The position numbers and the translations under genes were made by a program. From the NCBI GenBank assembly GCA_038237665.1, contig JBBRYK010000010.1, positions 1-54,909 of the forward strand: a DNA stretch of 54,909 nt, read 5' to 3'. Below are positions 33,780-41,527 of the stretch, piece by piece; position 1 is the stretch's first letter; the number at the start of each line of letters is the position of its first letter. The notes under the pieces are model-generated. The model was given only the letters and a program-made list of their open reading frames with translations. It did no database searches and was not told where the DNA came from. The DNA comes from JBBRYK01 sp038237665. Its GTDB lineage: Bacteria > Actinomycetota > Thermoleophilia > Gaiellales > Gaiellaceae.

Positions 33780-36700
33780 GGGGCGCAGGTCTGCAGGCTC
33801 GTGCCCAGGCCGGGCACCTGCTCCTCGCCGAGCCAGGCCTGGAGGCGGCGCAGGTCGAGAACCGGCGCGAGCCTCTCCTCCGCCGTCGCGTTGGGCCGGG
33901 GCTCGACGAGCCCCCGCTGGAGATCGTCACGCGCGCCCGCGGAGAGCTCCCACCCGAGCGGCGCAACCAGGCCGGGGTGGAGCCTCGGCGAGATGGTCAG
34001 CGTGCAGCCCTTGCCGGTGATGCGTTGCGCGGCCGCCCGCGCGTAAGTCTCCGCGGCGTTGTGGGCTCCGAACGCCGTCGCCGGCGGGATCAGCGTCTCG
34101 CTCTTGCCGCCGCTACCACGTGGAACGTCGCGCGCGTGGGGGCGGTAGTGGTTGTCGATCTCGACGATGACGAGCGCGATCCGGCGCGGCGCGCTTCTGT
34201 TGTGCTCGACGACCAGGCCTTTCAGCGCCGGCCAGAGCGCCACGATCGAGAAGAGCCCGCTGTTCTCGGCGTAGCCCCCGTCCACCAGGTTGAGCTCGCA
34301 GATCCCGGCGTCGGTGATCCGGGCGCAATTGCTCTGCCTGTCCTTCGCTCCGACCTTGCCGTCGCGCGCGCCGCAGCGCGCCTCGAGATGTGCCGAGGGG
34401 TTGACGTAGGGAAAGTGTCCGGCCAGGAGCGAGGCCGTCGAGAGGCGAAGATCGTTGGTCTGGCACAACGTGTCGCTCACCTCGACGGTGCCGGCGAGTG
34501 GACGCGGATCGCCGCCTGGAGGTTGCGACCCTTCGAGGCTCGGCCAGACGCCCAGATCCGCGGCGCTGATCACGGCGCGCGCCTGCCCGCCGGTCACGGT
34601 GGCGTTTCCGACCAGCAGTGGGACGGCCCTCGCCCGCGCGCTTGATCCGCGGGCCTCCCACGTTCCGCGGAGCGTCGGGCTGGGTCCCTTGACGTCGCTG
34701 AACGCGTTGTCGAACGAACGCTCCAGGACGGTGCCCCGGTCCATCGTCGCGCAGGGGTCGTAGAAGTGCCAGGCGCAGACGCCACGCTCGCGCGGGTGCA
34801 ACCCGAGGATGTGGTTGGGCATGTCGTGGAAGAGGGCCCACGCGACCGTCGGCGAGACGAAGTCCCTGGCGAGGCGCCGGTTCACCCAGCTCCCGGACTG
34901 GTTGTCGGCCTGCGTTCCCAGCGTGCCTTCGGCCAGGAGCTGGCGGGCATAGGCGTACATGCCCATCGCGCCTCCGGACACGCTGCTGATCAGGAAGATC
35001 CGCCCCGCCGCCTTGCGCTGGTCCGCGCCGCCGCGTCGTTTGTCCCGGCACGTGGCCGGGTCGGCTTCCTGTGGGTGAGCGCCGTCGAAGTCGGCCGGCG
35101 AGACCCCCACGATGCAGTCGAGGACGAGCGCGGTCCAGTACGCCGCCTTGATCCCGCCGCCGTGAGCGGCGACCAGAACGAGAGGTACCGGCGGTCCCGG
35201 CTTCCCGGCCTGGAGCTCGGGCTGAGCCTGCACCCACTCGTGGAAGACCCGGGTCAGGGTCGGCCGAGGGACGGCCGCTCCGTGATCGACGAGACGGACG
35301 TCGTGCAGCGTGCCGGGCGGCTTGATCAGGCCGGCGAGAATCCAGGCCAGGGCGACGAGGGTGACCAGCGGCAGCTGCTGGAGCCCGAGCGCCCAGAGGA
35401 CTCGCGGGGGCCTCCGCTCGAGGCTCCACCCGATCACCCAGGGCAGCCAGGCCAGCACGAATGCGATCGAGAGGCTCACGAGGGCGAAGGATCCGAGCGT
35501 CTGGCCGAAGCCCTCGGGATCGAGGTGGAGGAGCAGGAACGTGGTCAGCCCGGTCGCGAGCGCGACGGGGATGGAGAGGTGCCAGCTCCCGAGTGGGCCG
35601 ACGAGCGGCACCCGTCTCAAGCGGAAGACGCTGACCGCGTAGCCGACCGTCAAGACGCAGAGCGAGAAGCCGACGATGGACGAGACGGCCCAGCCCTGAA
35701 CCCGGAACAGGATCAGAAGTCCCGTCGCGAGGCCGAAGAGCACCGCGCCGACCGGCCAGATCCATCGAGGCCGCGGAGCGTCCTCGAACCGCGACTCGGC
35801 CGTGAGCAAGATCGCAAGCGCCGCGAGCGCCGCCCCCGGGCTGAACACGCGGAGCGCTTCCCAGCCACTACCGCCCGCGAGCCCGGTGTCGACGGCGGCG
35901 GACACGGCGACGACGGCAAATGTCAGCAGCGGGATGACAGCCAGGAACTCGACGGCTTCTTCGTGGCCGGCGGCGCCGACAGCTTGCGGCAGGCGGCCCA
36001 TTGCCTTCCCCAGCTCGAGGATCCCGAGCGCGAGGAGGATGCCGGCACACACGAGTAGGCCGTACCCGAGCGAGCGATGCAGCGAGAAGTAGAGGACGGC
36101 CCAGATTGCCGTGACGCCTGCGCCGGCCACGAACCACCAGCGGGCGCGGACGGAATTGCGCTCCTGCTCTGCGGCGAGCTCGATGCGGGCGAGCCGAACG
36201 CCGCCCTCGTAGATGACGAGCGCGAGCAGCAGGCTCGCGGCGATTCCGAACGAGAGCCGGGCGAGGCTGCGGTCGTCCCCGAACTCGGTCCAGACCCGCA
36301 TGCTGTCGACGGCCTGACCGCTCGTCTGGCCGACTCCGACCAGGATCAGGGCCAGGAAGGCGACCGCGATCAGGGCGATCCGCTGTCGCTGCAGGAACGC
36401 GCGGATCCAGACGACCACGTCGGCCGTCGTCGCGCTCTGCTCGCGCACGCGTGACGTGCTCGCGAGCAGGAAGCCGGTTCCCGCGACGAGTACGAGTGCC
36501 AGCAGCTCCAGGCCGCTGGCGAGGGTGATCAGTCCCGGGCGGTCCCCGCTGTCGCCGGCGACGACGAGGCCCGCAGCAAGGGCGGCGGCAAGGAGTGCCG
36601 CACTGCCCAGGCCGAGGATCCACGGCAAGAGCGCTGCGTGAGCCACCCTGCGCTCCTCGAGCGTCTCCACGCTGACGTTTGCGCGCAGTTCACGCCGCCT

Positions 36701-36967
36701 GCGCCGCCACCAGAGCCCGAGCGCCGCGAGGAGGAAGACGACGAGCAGGAAGGTGGCAGCCGTATGCGTTGCAACCCAACCGCCGTTGGGCAGACGGTTC
36801 TTGCTTCCGGCCGAGGCGGTCCAGCCGCTCTGGTAGGCGGTCCGCACGCCTTGCGTCAGACGCCCCTCGAGCGCGAAGAGCAGCACCGAGCAGACCACGA
36901 AGGCGCGAATCAGCGTCCTGGAGTACAACGGCACGAGGACTCTCCTCCTGCCGGTGACGTCCGTCAA
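33767..36967 (-). CDS. polytopic membrane protein with C-terminal patatin-like hydrolase domain
   Basis: A 1066-residue protein. Residues about 20-570 hold roughly a dozen hydrophobic helices in pairs. From about 590 a soluble patatin-like acyl hydrolase domain begins: oxyanion loop VAAHGGGIKAAYWTAL, nucleophile region FLISSVSGGAMGMYA (the usual first Gly of G-x-S-x-G is Ser), and catalytic Asp in LNLVDGGYAENSGLFSI. Several Cys in this domain (TCRDKRRG, GVCAWHFYDPCATMD, CQTNDLRL, CGARDG, NCARITDAGICEL) suggest that it may face outside. The last few residues overlap the TolB fragment on the other strand, so the original C-terminus may have been altered. The substrate is unknown; a membrane lipid is plausible. 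Confidence 0.85.
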   Translation of the reverse strand: MTDVTGRRRVLVPLYSRTLIRAFVVCSVLLFALEGRLTQGVRTAYQSGWTASAGSKNRLPNGGWVATHTAATFLLVVFLLAALGLWWRRRRRELRANVSVETLEERRVAHAALLPWILGLGSAALLAAALAAGLVVAGDSGDRPGLITLASGLELLALVLVAGTGFLLASTSRVREQSATTADVVVWIRAFLQRQRIALIAVAFLALILVGVGQTSGQAVDSMRVWTEFGDDRSLARLSFGIAASLLLALVIYEGGVRLARIELAAEQERNSVRARWWFVAGAGVTAIWAVLYFSLHRSLGYGLLVCAGILLALGILELGKAMGRLPQAVGAAGHEEAVEFLAVIPLLTFAVVAVSAAVDTGLAGGSGWEALRVFSPGAALAALAILLTAESRFEDAPRPRWIWPVGAVLFGLATGLLILFRVQGWAVSSIVGFSLCVLTVGYAVSVFRLRRVPLVGPLGSWHLSIPVALATGLTTFLLLHLDPEGFGQTLGSFALVSLSIAFVLAWLPWVIGWSLERRPPRVLWALGLQQLPLVTLVALAWILAGLIKPPGTLHDVRLVDHGAAVPRPTLTRVFHEWVQAQPELQAGKPGPPVPLVLVAAHGGGIKAAYWTALVLDCIVGVSPADFDGAHPQEADPATCRDKRRGGADQRKAAGRIFLISSVSGGAMGMYAYARQLLAEGTLGTQADNQSGSWVNRRLARDFVSPTVAWALFHDMPNHILGLHPRERGVCAWHFYDPCATMDRGTVLERSFDNAFSDVKGPSPTLRGTWEARGSSARARAVPLLVGNATVTGGQARAVISAADLGVWPSLEGSQPPGGDPRPLAGTVEVSDTLCQTNDLRLSTASLLAGHFPYVNPSAHLEARCGARDGKVGAKDRQSNCARITDAGICELNLVDGGYAENSGLFSIVALWPALKGLVVEHNRSAPRRIALVIVEIDNHYRPHARDVPRGSGGKSETLIPPATAFGAHNAAETYARAAAQRITGKGCTLTISPRLHPGLVAPLGWELSAGARDDLQRGLVEPRPNATAEERLAPVLDLRRLQAWLGEEQVPGLGTSLQTCAPQTG

Positions 36968-36994
36968 GGCCGAGACCGGCTCTTGAACGGTTTG

Positions 36995-37303
36995 TCAGCC
37001 GTGGAGCTTGCGAACCGCCCGGTAGAGCCGGTAGGCCGTGCCGCGAGGCGTGTCGGGCGCTGCGTCGAGCATGTAGAAGACGGCGTCTGCCTGCTCGAGA
37101 TCGAGCTCGATCGGATCGTCGGCGGCCCCGACCAGCACGTCCTCGATCGAGTCGGCGACGGTCAGGGCGGCCGCTTCGTAGCCCTGGTCGCCCAGGTCGC
37201 CTGCGGCGCCGCGACGCAGGCTCTCCCCGAGGACAGTTGCCTCGCCCTCGCCGACGGGATACAGCTCGCCGTCCACGAGGAAGAAGACGCGTAGCTCCTG
37301 CAC
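36995..37303 (-). CDS. conserved hypothetical acidic protein
   Basis: A 102-residue soluble protein beginning VQELRVFFLVDGELYPVGEGEATVLGESL and ending with a helix, RGTAYRLYRAVRKLHG. It is strongly acidic in the middle (ADSIEDVLVGAADDPIELDLEQADAVFYML). GTG 37303 is chosen because the frame further upstream overlaps the divergent VOC gene and loses coding bias. No domain is recognised. It lies 27 bases upstream of the membrane-patatin gene on the same strand, so the two may be co-transcribed. Confidence 0.65.
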   Translation of the reverse strand: MQELRVFFLVDGELYPVGEGEATVLGESLRRGAAGDLGDQGYEAAALTVADSIEDVLVGAADDPIELDLEQADAVFYMLDAAPDTPRGTAYRLYRAVRKLHG

Positions 37304-37356
37304 GAATGACAACCTAGACGTCGGCCTGGGACCCGGGATGACTACGCTCCCTCGAA

Positions 37357-37794
37357 ATGCCGCGCCGCCCACGCCTCGTCGGGATCAACCACGTCGCCTT
37401 CGAGGTCGGCGACCTCGACGAGGCGCTCGATTTCTACGGGCGTGTCTTCGAGCTAACGCTCCGCGGCCGCATACCGGGGATGGCCTTCATCGACATCGGC
37501 GACCAGTTCATCGCGCTGGCGGCAGGACGTTCGCAGCCGCCCGATGCCGAGCGCCACGTCGGCCTGGTCGTCGACGACAAGGAGGCGACACGGCGCGCAC
37601 TGGAGGAGGCGGGCGCCGAGATCCTCCCGGGCCGGGGCCTGGACTTCCTCGATCCCTGGGGGAACCACATCCAGGTCGTCCAGTACGACCAGGTGCAGTT
37701 CACGAAGACCGATCAGATCCTGAGCGGCATGGGCCTCGAGCTCGGCAAGACCGAGCAGGCCCTCGCCGAGCTCCGCGAGAAAAGGCTCGGGTAG
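37357..37794 (+). CDS. VOC (glyoxalase/dioxygenase) family protein
   Basis: A 145-residue vicinal-oxygen-chelate fold protein: INHVAFEVGDLDEALDFYGRVF with the first metal-ligand position His, then HVGLVVDDKEATRRALEEAGAEI and FLDPWGNHIQVVQY in the second module. The metal site of two His and one Glu/Gln appears intact. The specific reaction cannot be deduced. The C-terminal helix (ILSGMGLELGKTEQALAELREK) is longer than the minimal fold. Confidence 0.88.
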   Translation: MPRRPRLVGINHVAFEVGDLDEALDFYGRVFELTLRGRIPGMAFIDIGDQFIALAAGRSQPPDAERHVGLVVDDKEATRRALEEAGAEILPGRGLDFLDPWGNHIQVVQYDQVQFTKTDQILSGMGLELGKTEQALAELREKRLG

Positions 37795-37992
37795 CGGGCG
37801 AGCGGCGGCTGCCGAAATCCCTAACAAATGGGAGCCCGTAAGGGTTTCGTGAAGCTCTACGCGTCCGGGTTTGCCGATCCGGACGCTTGCAATACGTCCC
37901 CTGTCGAGCGAATTCATCGCTGACGACTTCGACTCAGATGGGGGGAAACCGGTGTCGTCAAGGCGGCGCTCCCGAACGCGCCGAGGAACACC

Positions 37993-38622
37993 GTGGCGCC
38001 TTCGATCTCGGGCACCGTCAAGGTCGGCGAGGTTCTCACCGGCTCAAAGGGCCAGTGGGAGGGCACCGAGCCCATCACCTACGCCTACCAGTGGCAGCGC
38101 TGCGACAACACGGGCGGTTCCTGCGCCAACATCAGCGGGGCCACCCAGACGACCTACACGCTCACGTCGGCGGATGTCGGGAACACCGTTCGCCTGCGCG
38201 TGACGGCCAGCAACACGGCCGGCCGGACGACGGCGTTCTCACCTGCCTCGGCGGTCGTGGCCGGGGCGCCGCCGCCGCCTCCGCCTCCGCCTCCGCCGCC
38301 GCCTCCGGGCGTGAACAAGCGTCCGACGATCGTGGTGCTGGCGGCACGATTCCTCGGGCCGAAGAAGGTGTACGTACGCGTTCGCATCTGCGACGACTCG
38401 AGGAAGAACGTGACGATCATCGAGCGGGACTCGAAGGTCGGAGTCCTGTCCTTCACGCGGCGCTTCGCGACGCTGACGCCGCCGCGGCCGTGTGGTGTGT
38501 ACAGCCGGACGTGGCTACCGGCAGCGCGCTTCCAGACCTCCGGTCGCTACACGGTGACGCTCTGGGCACGTGACAACACGGGCCTCCTGAGCAAGCCGGT
38601 CAAGCGCGTGTTCCTGCGCTAG
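37993..38622 (+). CDS. Ig-like/Pro-rich surface protein, 5'-truncated
   Basis: The 209-codon frame begins directly in an Ig-like repeat (APSISGTVKVGEVLTGSKGQWEG...YQWQRCDNTGG...YTLTSADVGNTVRLRVTASNTAG). A run of about 13 prolines and a C-terminal beta domain of about 110 residues follow (RPTIVVLAARFLGPKKVYVRVRICDD...). Such proteins are secreted with several repeats. Here the frame is open further upstream (ALPNAPRNTVAPSISG, to a stop at 37921) but without ATG, GTG or TTG and without a signal peptide. It therefore looks like the 3' end of a larger gene that lost its beginning. GTG 37993 is only the first formal start. Confidence 0.6.
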   Translation: MAPSISGTVKVGEVLTGSKGQWEGTEPITYAYQWQRCDNTGGSCANISGATQTTYTLTSADVGNTVRLRVTASNTAGRTTAFSPASAVVAGAPPPPPPPPPPPPPGVNKRPTIVVLAARFLGPKKVYVRVRICDDSRKNVTIIERDSKVGVLSFTRRFATLTPPRPCGVYSRTWLPAARFQTSGRYTVTLWARDNTGLLSKPVKRVFLR

Positions 38623-38647
38623 GCGGCAGGAAACACGCACGAGTCAT

Positions 38648-38684
38648 GCGGCCCTCCTCCGGCAAGCGTCCGGAGGGGGGCCGC
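38648..38684. terminator. 15-bp terminator hairpin
   Basis: Arms 38648-38662 and 38670-38684 pair over 15 positions with one G-T wobble around a 7-base loop. It lies between the convergent Ig-like and response-regulator genes and probably serves both. Confidence 0.8.
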
Positions 38685-39319
38685 TAAACGAGGCGGTGCT
38701 CTGTAGCCCAGCGCGTGAGCTCGTGCCGCGTCGAGAGCTGGAGCTTGCGCAGGACGCTCGACACGTGGCTTTCGATCGTCTTGACGGAGAGGCTCAGCCG
38801 TGCGGCGATCTCCTTGTACATGTACCCGCGGGCGATCAGCTGGAGCACCTCGCGCTCTCGCGGAGTCAGCTCGTCGAGCTCGGCGTCGCCGCCGACGCGG
38901 TCGCCCGCGCGGAAGGCGTCGAGGACGAACCCGGCCAGGCGCGGTGAGAACACGGCGTCTCCCTCGGCCACCCGCTCGATTGCCGCCGCGAGCTCCGCCC
39001 CGGAAATCGTCTTGGTGACATAGCCGCGCGCGCCCGCGCGGATCACGGCCATCACGTCCTCGGCAGCGTCGGAGACCGAGAGCGCGAGGAAGCGCACGGC
39101 CGGGCGCTCCGGCGCCACCGCCTGGATGATCGCGTCGCCGCTCCCGTCGGGGAGATGGACGTCGAGGAGCACGACCTCCGGGTCGAGCTGCGTGATCAGC
39201 GGTACCGCTTCGGCGACACTGCCGGCCTCGCCGACCAGGTCGACGGCGTCGCCGAGCTCCGCCCTGACCCCCGCGCGGAAGAGGTCATGGTCGTCGACGA
39301 GGACGACTCGGCGCTTCAC
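38684..39319 (-). CDS. NarL/LuxR-family response regulator (LiaR-like)
   Basis: A 211-residue regulator. The receiver domain carries VVLVDDHDLFRAGVR and the phosphorylation site in EVVLLDVHLPDGSGD; the conserved Lys lies in GYVTKTISGAEL. The C-terminal LuxR-type helix-turn-helix is LTPREREVLQLIARGYMYKEIAARLSLSVKTIESHVSSVLRKL. It is encoded directly after a PspC-fused kinase (ATGA overlap) and a LiaF-like protein, so it corresponds to LiaR/VraR of the envelope-stress systems of Firmicutes. Confidence 0.95.
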   Translation of the reverse strand: MKRRVVLVDDHDLFRAGVRAELGDAVDLVGEAGSVAEAVPLITQLDPEVVLLDVHLPDGSGDAIIQAVAPERPAVRFLALSVSDAAEDVMAVIRAGARGYVTKTISGAELAAAIERVAEGDAVFSPRLAGFVLDAFRAGDRVGGDAELDELTPREREVLQLIARGYMYKEIAARLSLSVKTIESHVSSVLRKLQLSTRHELTRWATEHRLV

Positions 39320-40392
39320 GGCTTTCCCCGGGGCAGCATGAGCTCGACTTCGGCGCCCTCACCCGGAGCGCTCGAGACCGAGGCGGTTCCGCCGACGCGA
39401 GCCATCCGCGCGACGATCGAGTCGCTGATCCCCCGGCGGTCGTCGGACACGGCGGCCGGGTCGAACCCGACGCCACGGTCGCGGACGAAGACGGACACGC
39501 GCTCTTCGCTCGCCTCGGTGTACACGTCGATCTCCTCCGCGCCCGAGTGCTTGGCGCTGTTCCGCATCGCCTCGCCGGCGGCGAGAACCAGCGCCTCGAC
39601 GCGCTCGTCGGCGGGCCCCTCGTCGCCGGAGCTCGCGAGCTCGACGCGGACGCCGTGCAACTCCTCGACATCCGCGGCTGCGGTGGCAAGCCGGGCGAGC
39701 AGCGTCGTGTCGCCGCTCGTGCGATCGCCGTAGAGCCAGCTGCGGAGCTCGCGCTCCTGCCGGCGCGCGAAGGCGGCGACCTTGCGCGGCTCGCCGGCAT
39801 GGCGCTGGATCAGGGCAAGCGTCTGCAGTACAGAGTCGTGGACGTGTGCGGCCACTTCCGCGCGCTCCTCGCTGCGAATCCGGGAAGCGCGTTCGAGGTC
39901 GCGCTCGAGCGCGAGGCGCCAGAGCCAGGGTCCGCCGACCAGCAACAGCGAGCCAGCGACCGCCCCCGGGGCCAGCAGAGAAGCGTGGACGCCTCCGCGC
40001 GAAAGCACGAGCACCGCGCCGGCCGCCGCGAGTACCACGCCGGCGACCGACAGCGGGGCCGATCTCGAGAGGTGGCCGCCCTGACGCCAGATCAGGATCA
40101 GCCCTCCCGCGACGAGGCCGATGCCGGCCACGACGCGATCGCCGAAGCCGAGCGCGTGGAGGATCAGCGAGATCCCGACCAGCCCGAGCGCGCCGACCAC
40201 CCAAGGGCTCAGACGCCGGTCGTACGCCCAGAGGGCGACGTAGAGGAGCACACCCGCTCCGCCGGCCAGCGCGAGCAGTGCGAAGACGAGCCTGACGAGC
40301 GTCGGGTCGACGCCGAGGGTCTGCGCGATCCCGGCGCAGACCCCCGCGAGGACACCGTCCTCGGGCTTACGCGAAAAGCGAGGAACCGGCAT
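39316..40392 (-). CDS. PspC-domain fused sensor histidine kinase (LiaS-like)
   Basis: A 358-residue membrane kinase. The N-terminal PspC domain (about 5-60: RKPEDGVLAGVCAGIAQTLGVDPTLVRLVFALLAL...) is followed by further helices to about residue 155. A HisKA_3 domain follows with phospho-acceptor in EVAAHVHDSVLQTLALIQRHA, then an HATPase domain (EAMRNSAKHSGA, VRDRGVGFDP, RRGISDSIVARM). It senses membrane state rather than an extracellular ligand, since no outer domain is present. Partner of the LuxR-type regulator that it overlaps. Confidence 0.94.
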   Translation of the reverse strand: MPVPRFSRKPEDGVLAGVCAGIAQTLGVDPTLVRLVFALLALAGGAGVLLYVALWAYDRRLSPWVVGALGLVGISLILHALGFGDRVVAGIGLVAGGLILIWRQGGHLSRSAPLSVAGVVLAAAGAVLVLSRGGVHASLLAPGAVAGSLLLVGGPWLWRLALERDLERASRIRSEERAEVAAHVHDSVLQTLALIQRHAGEPRKVAAFARRQERELRSWLYGDRTSGDTTLLARLATAAADVEELHGVRVELASSGDEGPADERVEALVLAAGEAMRNSAKHSGAEEIDVYTEASEERVSVFVRDRGVGFDPAAVSDDRRGISDSIVARMARVGGTASVSSAPGEGAEVELMLPRGKP

Positions 40393-40398
40393 CGCGCA

Positions 40399-41310
40399 TC
40401 ATCGTACGGAGCGTTTCACCTGCACGGTTCCCAGGCCGACCCTGGCCTTCAGGACGAGCACGCGCCGGCCGTTCCCGTTCAGCTTCACACCCGCGTTGCG
40501 CCCGTCGGCGTGTCGATCGAGGACCCGGGCCTCCCCGATCTCGGCGCTGGCGGTGATGCGTAGAGCAACGTTCGGCGGCACCGTCACGACGAGGTTGCCG
40601 ACTCCGACCCGCGTGTCCACCTCCGTCTCGCCGACCGGAAGCTGGACATCGCCGAGATCGAGCTTGAGCTCGCCGATGCCGAGCCGGTAATGCCGGTGCA
40701 CGTCCGCCACGGCAGCGGGCACGTAGACGCGCTTGCCGATGCCGTTTCTCACGTCCACATGGAAGACGGTTGCCGTGACCGCCGCGGCGGCCAAGACGAG
40801 GACGACGATGACGGACGCCGCGATCGCGAGTGGACGGCCCACGCTTCGCCGCTTGCGCGTGGGCATGGCTCCCTCGCCGGTCGCGGATGTGCCGGCCGGG
40901 GCGTGCTTGCCGCGGCGCTGCGACCAGAGGATGACACCGCCCGCCAGCAGGACGAGGACCCAGGCGGCATCTCCCTGGGGCCATAGCGTTGCCCGGGAAA
41001 GCAACACGGCACCAGCCACCGCGACGAGGGCGAGGCCGATCAGCTGCCAGGGCCGCTCTCGTCGGCTGCGCAGGATCTCGGCCGCGACCGAGTCGGTCAT
41101 CCCCTCTTCGGGGATGACGAGTGCGGCCGCGGCGTAGATCAGCACGCCGGCGCCGCCCAGGAGGGTCAGCACGACGAAGCCGACCCGGTAGAAGGTGGGA
41201 CTGATGTCGAAGTAGCGCGCCAGGCCTCCGCAGACGCCGGCGAGCATGCGGTCGGAGCAGCTCCGTTCGAGCCGCTTGACCGCGGACTGCTCTGTGATGT
41301 TTTCGCTCAT
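40399..41310 (-). CDS. PspC/LiaF-like membrane protein
   Basis: A 303-residue protein: PspC domain (about 13-70, RLERSCSDRMLAGVCGGLARYFDISPTFYRVGFVVL), three further helices (about 88-135 and 157-180), then a C-terminal beta-rich domain of LiaF type (about 190-303: KRVYVPAAVADVHRHYRLGIGELKLDLGDVQLPVGETEVDTRVGVGNLVVTVPPNV). LiaF proteins restrain the LiaS kinase until the membrane is damaged. It is the first gene of the operon, six bases before the kinase gene. ATG 41310 is preferred because the PspC domain begins soon after. Confidence 0.92.
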   Translation of the reverse strand: MSENITEQSAVKRLERSCSDRMLAGVCGGLARYFDISPTFYRVGFVVLTLLGGAGVLIYAAAALVIPEEGMTDSVAAEILRSRRERPWQLIGLALVAVAGAVLLSRATLWPQGDAAWVLVLLAGGVILWSQRRGKHAPAGTSATGEGAMPTRKRRSVGRPLAIAASVIVVLVLAAAAVTATVFHVDVRNGIGKRVYVPAAVADVHRHYRLGIGELKLDLGDVQLPVGETEVDTRVGVGNLVVTVPPNVALRITASAEIGEARVLDRHADGRNAGVKLNGNGRRVLVLKARVGLGTVQVKRSVR

Positions 41311-41349
41311 GGCCCCAGACTGCCGCGCGGCCTGGCCCTCCGCCATCCG

Positions 41350-41371
41350 GAATGACCCTGAAACGACCCTG
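41350..41371. promoter_or_regulatory. candidate operator: 11-bp direct repeat before the LiaF-like gene
   Basis: GAATGACCCTG followed immediately by AAACGACCCTG, two copies one helical turn apart, 40-60 bases before the ATG of the LiaF-like gene (read as CAGGGTC-N4 twice on the coding strand). It is well placed for activation by the LuxR-type regulator of the operon. Not tested. Confidence 0.4.
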
Positions 41372-41402
41372 GTCGAACCCGGGGTTCTCACGAAACGTTC
41401 AC

Positions 41403-41527
41403 GCGACCGCTTCGGAACGGTGACCGACCCGTTCGGCCACGTGTGGAGCGTTGCAACGCACACGGAGGACCTCACGCCCGAGCAGATCGCCGAGCGCGGC
41501 CGCGAGGCGATGGCGGCGATGGGCTGA
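41403..41527 (+). pseudogene. C-terminal remnant of a VOC/PhnB-like protein
   Basis: The frame DRFGTVTDPFGHVWSVATHT through EDLTPEQIAERGREAMAAMG* is the typical C-terminal end of PhnB-like glyoxalase-fold proteins. The preceding 100 residues of the fold are absent; the left side is the promoter region of the divergent LiaF-like gene. It overlaps the 3' end of the glycosylase gene on the other strand. Confidence 0.7.

Noticed and set aside
38270..38310. CCG/CCT tract as a possible CRISPR-like or minisatellite element
   Set aside because: It simply encodes a proline run in the Ig-like protein; there are no spacers or regular units.
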